Positions 23,685-26,443 of a stretch of 26,443 bases of DNA are shown here, piece by piece. The DNA comes from CAZWSE01 sp964636575 (GTDB lineage: Bacteria > Pseudomonadota > Alphaproteobacteria > Rhodobacterales > Rhodobacteraceae): positions 1 through 26,443 of the forward strand of contig CAZWSE010000049.1 in assembly GCA_964636575.1 (NCBI GenBank), given 5' to 3'. The translations under genes were made by a program, and so were the position numbers. Below the pieces are notes generated by a model. That model made no database searches, was not told the DNA's origin, and saw nothing but the letters and a program-made list of their open reading frames with translations. How positions within the stretch are numbered: the stretch's first letter is position 1; each line of letters begins with the position of its first letter.

Positions 23685-23957
23685 ATGCAGGCAATAAAAT
23701 TGAAAGTAATGTCGAGCGATGGAGTTGAGGCTACAATACAATCGGATGGTAGTCAGAGCGGCAAAGACGACTACTACGCTGTTGTTACTGTAAAGGGCTT
23801 CATTCAAAGCAAAAAAGTCTATGGCATTGATCCAATCCAGTCATTCACTCTCGGTTTAAAACTCATCGAGCAACTCACAGAAGCAAAGAGGATTGGAGAA
23901 GATGGCGAAGAACCTATGAACGGGGTTTCGTGGCGCATCGAAGTGGATACGGATTAA
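23685..23957 (+). CDS. Small unknown protein, DUF6968-like
   Basis: The 90-aa product appears soluble: an N-terminal strand-rich part (AIKLKVMSSDGVEATIQSDG, VVTVKGFIQSKKVYGI) followed by a helix (DPIQSFTLGLKLIEQLTEAKRI). The pattern YGIDPIQSFTLGLKLI at 46-61 resembles small proteins grouped as DUF6968, with a YGxDxxQAL-type motif; this is from memory and not certain. The ATG at 23685 follows a purine-rich GAGAGAGA; the frame is open further upstream to 23562 but that part has no protein-like character. Stop is 230 bp before the next gene. GC is lower than in the core region. Function unknown; it is flanked by two copies of a degenerate intergenic segment. Confidence 0.6.
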   Translation: MQAIKLKVMSSDGVEATIQSDGSQSGKDDYYAVVTVKGFIQSKKVYGIDPIQSFTLGLKLIEQLTEAKRIGEDGEEPMNGVSWRIEVDTD

Positions 23958-24031
23958 ATCAAAAGCTGCCATATGCCGACGATTTAGGTGGTAACTTTGA
24001 GCTCACTCGAGACATTAGTCACAGCTCGCGT

Positions 24032-24066
24032 GAACGGCTGGTCTGGGAACATTGCCATTCGCAGCA
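24032..24066. repeat. Degenerate intergenic element, copy 2
   Basis: A GAACGGC-led segment ending in GCCATTCGCAG lies between the small unknown gene and the small membrane protein gene. It shares its opening and a central GGGA with the segment at 23577-23613. The remaining bases of this 229-bp gap show no ORF, RNA or terminator that I can support. Confidence 0.25.
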
Positions 24067-24186
24067 TCCCGTATAAACGACTAAGATGTTAGGTGTTTCC
24101 GCCGTTGGCACTTTGGCCATTGCTGCTGAAATAGCCCACTTTCTTATGTGCATTCTGCTAGCCCAAGCCAATTGTGGCCGTGCTCG

Positions 24187-24462
24187 CTACTTTGTTTGAG
24201 ATGGAAGGCGGCAGATCAGCTCTTGGCAATCGACCTTGATCCTTCTCAGCTGGTTGGCTGCAATCACGGCAAATGCGAGAGCTCCAAGGCTCAAAAGTTG
24301 TTTCTCTAGACTGCCTGCAGTCCAAACGACGGCAATGGTCGCGCATGTAATCAATACAACGCTCGAAAGAAACGCACCCTTGGCCTGCTTGTGCATGGTT
24401 TGCGCCACCTCCAATGCTGTAGCCCCATCTGCGTAATGTTTCTTGAAAAAACGTGTCGGCAT
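24187..24462 (-). CDS. Small two-helix membrane protein coupled to an XRE repressor gene
   Basis: The 91-aa protein has two hydrophobic segments at about 31-49 (FLSSVVLITCATIAVVWTA) and 54-71 (KQLLSLGALAFAVIAANQL) with charged ends, predicting a small inner-membrane hairpin. I do not recognise a family. The ATG at 24462 has AAAGGAG at 5 nt spacing; this Shine-Dalgarno lies within the last codons of the upstream repressor gene, whose stop ends 2 bp before the ATG, so the pair is translationally linked. An alternative GTG at 24468 is too close to the ribosome binding site. A small membrane protein behind a phage-type repressor could be an exclusion or immunity-like factor; that is speculation. 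Confidence 0.6.
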   Translation of the reverse strand: MPTRFFKKHYADGATALEVAQTMHKQAKGAFLSSVVLITCATIAVVWTAGSLEKQLLSLGALAFAVIAANQLRRIKVDCQELICRLPSQTK

Positions 24463-24464
24463 GA

Positions 24465-24857
24465 TCACTCCTTTAGGCTTTGCTGTGCAATTTCCTGAGC
24501 ATCGACTCGGGTTAAACCTTCGCCCTGCCTGAGGCTCAGTTTCTCAAGTAATTTCAAGAAAGCCGCAGCTTTTTCGGGGCTTTTTTCGATTAACGCAGTT
24601 GGAACCGTGCCAAGACCTGCGAGCAGTGCGTTTTCAACGATGTCTAACTCAGTGTTCCCAAGCGGGATTTGCTTTCCTGTGAGTATCCACAAAGGTTCTT
24701 CGTTCATCAGATTGTGCAGTTTGATCAATATCGATTTTGTCACTTCACGTTCACCGCTCTCGTAACCTCGATAGGACCGATACGGCGCGCCAACCGTTTC
24801 AGCGAACTCTTGCTGGTTTAATCCGGTTTTCGCTTTCATTTCCTTGAACGAAGCCAT
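24465..24857 (-). CDS. Phage-type XRE repressor (CI-like)
   Basis: The 130-aa protein has a helix-turn-helix at about 5-52 (MKAKTGLNQQEFAETVGAPYRSYRGYESGEREVTKSILIKL) followed by PLWILTGK, the link typical of phage and island repressors, and a helical C-terminal half without a peptidase domain. It probably represses integration or excision genes, including the head-to-head excisionase-like gene. The ATG at 24857 is the first start before the HTH; the frame is open to 25040, but that extension is antisense to the excisionase and not protein-like. Neither this ATG nor Met 7 (24839) has a well-placed ribosome binding site, so the transcript could be leaderless. Confidence 0.8.
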   Translation of the reverse strand: MASFKEMKAKTGLNQQEFAETVGAPYRSYRGYESGEREVTKSILIKLHNLMNEEPLWILTGKQIPLGNTELDIVENALLAGLGTVPTALIEKSPEKAAAFLKLLEKLSLRQGEGLTRVDAQEIAQQSLKE

Positions 24858-25047
24858 GCTGGAAACAAAAGATGTTGCGGAATGTCTTGGCCTTTCCGTG
24901 CGCCGTGTGCGGCGGCTCCTTTCGTCAAAGAAGCTGCGCCACGTTCGTGTTGGGAGGCAGTTTTTTGTCCCCGAACAAGCCGTCCAGGAGTTTCTATCCC
25001 AAAACATGGTCGAGACTTGCCTCGCTGATGAGAAGGGCAATCCTTAA
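24856..25047 (+). CDS. Excisionase-like HTH protein
   Basis: The 63-aa protein is a single winged helix-turn-helix of the excisionase/MerR-like HTH_17 type: LETKDVAECLGLSVRRVRRLLSSKKLRHVRVGRQFFVPEQAVQEFL. Such proteins bind att-site DNA and bias the integrase toward excision, or act as small regulators. A TTG at 24844 would extend it by 4 residues. Its ATG overlaps the start codon of the divergent repressor gene by two bases (CATG). The position between a repressor and an integrase supports a recombination directionality role; it is inferred, not shown. Confidence 0.75.
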   Translation: MLETKDVAECLGLSVRRVRRLLSSKKLRHVRVGRQFFVPEQAVQEFLSQNMVETCLADEKGNP

Positions 25048-25150
25048 AAGATCCAAAAGGCTTAGAGACGTTGTTTGTTTCACCGTCAGAGCGGAAGTGA
25101 AAACTGAGCTAGAGAGAAAAAAGAAGCCAGCCCAAACGGAGACATCTGCC

Positions 25151-25324
25151 ATGCCCGCCAGAAAAGCTGTTTTGACCCAGACAGAACTGAAGCGCTATTT
25201 GGCCGCATACCGTGACGCGGGGATTCCTGTCGGGCGAACCGAAATTGGCCCAGATGGGACGGTGGTGATACATTCTGCGAGTGAGAACTCACCACCAGCG
25301 ATAAATGATTGGGACGCCGATTGA
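25151..25324 (+). CDS. 57-aa protein preceding the integrase
   Basis: This small soluble protein (MPARKAVLTQTELKRYL... then GIPVGRTEIGPDGTVVIHS) has a helix followed by a beta hairpin, the look of a short conserved protein that I recall directly upstream of integrases in alphaproteobacterial islands. Function unknown; it may assist the recombinase. GGAG sits 8 nt before the ATG. The stop codon overlaps the integrase TTG start (TTGA), so the two are translationally coupled. The frame is open upstream to 24872, but that portion overlaps the excisionase and is not protein-like. Confidence 0.65.
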   Translation: MPARKAVLTQTELKRYLAAYRDAGIPVGRTEIGPDGTVVIHSASENSPPAINDWDAD

Positions 25325-26424
25325 AAAAACGAGAAAAATATCCGGGCGCAAGCTCCTACAAGGATCGACACGGGAAACGCCGTTGGCGGTATAGGTCGCG
25401 CGGGTTCACTGCCGAACTGGGGTCTGACTACGGGTCAGACGAGTTTGAACAAAGGTATCAGGATGCCGTGAACCGCTAGAAATCTAAGTCTAGTGAAGGG
25501 GCGGGGGTTTCCCGCACAAAAGCTGGAACTTTGGATGATCTGGTCACGCATTTCTACAAGCTGCACTTTCCGACCATCAGCGAAAGCACACGGGCCGATT
25601 ATCGCAGTGTCATCGAGCCTTTAAGGCTTAAACACGGCAAGAAGCGTATCGCGCATATGAAAATTCGGCACGTCATGACCATCAAAGCGGAAATGCACGA
25701 AACGCCGATGCAGGCCAACAAGATGCTCAAACGGCTGTCTCAAATGATGGATCTTGCCGTCACGATGGATTGGGTCGCCGCCAATCCGGTCCTCGGTGTC
25801 AGTAAGTATGCGACCAAGTCCGAAGGGTATCACTCATGGGATGAAGGGGAGATTGCTCGTTTCTATGAGGTTCATCCACTCGGATCACCTGCGCATATTT
25901 GTATGACGCTGACGCTCTACACAGGGGCTGCAAAAGTTGATGCCGTGAAGCTAGGGCCAGCGAACGTCAAAGACGGGCGGATTGAATATCGCCGTCAGAA
26001 GACCAGCAAGAACCCAAGCGGGGTGCTGATCAGCTTACCGATCCATCCGGCCTTGGCAGCAGCTTTGGCGGCAAAGCCAGTCACTTTCACCTACCTTGAC
26101 ACAAGCCATAACAAGGCGCGCTCTCGCAAGGGCCTTGAGACATCCATGCGCAAGTGGTGCGACAAAGCGGGCTTGCCGCTGTGTTCCTCACATGGCTTGC
26201 GCAAAGCAATCTGCCGCAGGATCGCCGAGGCGGGTGGCACCCCTTATGAAATCATGGCGGTCAGCGGGCATGTCACGTTGGCGATGGCTCAAAAGTACTG
26301 CGAGACGTTTGGGCGGCGGGACATGGCTGATTCAGCATTTTCGCGACTTACAGGCACGAAAGCGGAACAAAGCTTGACGAACCACCCTGCAAGGTTCGTC
26401 AAAAAATCACCTAACGCCCTATAA
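25321..26424 (+). pseudogene. Tyrosine recombinase/integrase interrupted by an amber codon
   Basis: From a TTG that overlaps the preceding stop, the frame encodes a typical island integrase N-terminus (KKREKYPGASSYKDRHGKRR), then meets TAG at 25477-25479 (codon 53), then continues in the same frame for the SAM-like core-binding and catalytic domains to TAA at 26424. Catalytic residues in full numbering: His 291 and Arg 294 (SSHGLRKAICRR), His 317 (SGHVTLA), nucleophile Tyr 326 (AQKYCETF), and Lys in RRQKTSK. The first catalytic Arg, expected in TGxRxxD, is Ala 204 (TGAAKVD). A 297-aa protein could start at TTG 25531 without the N-terminal part, but no good ribosome binding site precedes it. 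Broken or truncated integrase is the best reading; a sequencing error or amber suppression is possible. Confidence 0.75.
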
Positions 26425-26438
26425 TAAAAGGATAATAA

Positions 26439-26443
26439 ATGAT
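26439..26443 (+). CDS. Possible start of the next gene, cut by the window edge
   Basis: Just after the integrase stop, AAAAGGA (26426-26432) lies 6 nt before an ATG at 26439, the arrangement of a ribosome binding site and start codon. Only two codon positions are visible, so nothing can be said about the product. Confidence 0.3.

Noticed and set aside
25077..25102. TTTCAC/GTGAAA inverted repeat before the 57-aa gene as a repressor operator
   Set aside because: Six-bp arms with a 13-nt spacer and no second copy; could be chance.
24872..25150. Longer version of the 57-aa protein starting inside the excisionase gene
   Set aside because: The added residues look like an out-of-frame reading of the excisionase; the ATG at 25151 has a good GGAG.
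1..26443. CRISPR arrays, tRNA or rRNA genes, insertion sequences
   Set aside because: No regularly spaced repeats, no cloverleaf with a GTTCGAATC-type T arm, and no transposase frames were seen on reading both strands.

Overview
The window looks like a chromosomal segment of a marine alphaproteobacterium, most likely a Rhodobacterales (Roseobacter-group) species. The evidence is the protein flavour (Mg-type HemB, Mfd, 3-hydroxybutyrate dehydrogenase, a small membrane protein of the kind found beside mfd in this group), fairly high-GC codon use, and a rluE-side terminator of the CCTCCGGCGG type common in that order. This is inference from sequence only; there is no rRNA or tRNA in the window to confirm it.

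Positions 1-23397 are core-like and densely packed. In order they hold: an rRNA pseudouridine synthase behind a membrane-anchored penicillin acylase (- strand); a 3-hydroxyisobutyrate-dehydrogenase-type reductase and an Aer-like PAS protein (+); a Tat-type SYLF lipoprotein and hemB (-); a small membrane protein and mfd (+); a three-gene operon of an acyl-CoA synthetase-like ligase, a FrnE/DsbA-type oxidoreductase and a Bcr/CflA MFS exporter (-); a divergent XRE-cupin regulator (+); an unusual aquaporin and a solitary peptide-binding ABC protein (-); bdhA with a patatin-like hydrolase (+); an unknown membrane-anchored protein (+); and an SHMT-fold enzyme divergent from a LysR regulator. Two convergent pairs (mfd/MFS and XRE/aquaporin) overlap by their stop codons.

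Positions 23398 to the end are accessory and looser: a small unknown protein, a small two-helix membrane protein, a phage-type XRE repressor whose start codon overlaps head-to-head with that of an excisionase-like HTH protein, a 57-aa protein, and a tyrosine integrase of the same frame broken by an amber codon. This looks like the control and integration end of a genomic island or decayed prophage.

The most interesting non-coding signals are (a) a candidate small RNA at about 18078-18153, with a well-spaced promoter, an internal hairpin and a very strong intrinsic terminator, between the peptide-binding protein and bdhA; (b) a perfect 9-bp hairpin that buries the ribosome binding site of the unknown gene at 20277; and (c) a pair of perfect hairpins in the leader of the PAS gene, one of them covering its ribosome binding site. 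No CRISPR array, insertion sequence, tRNA or complete new defence system was found.
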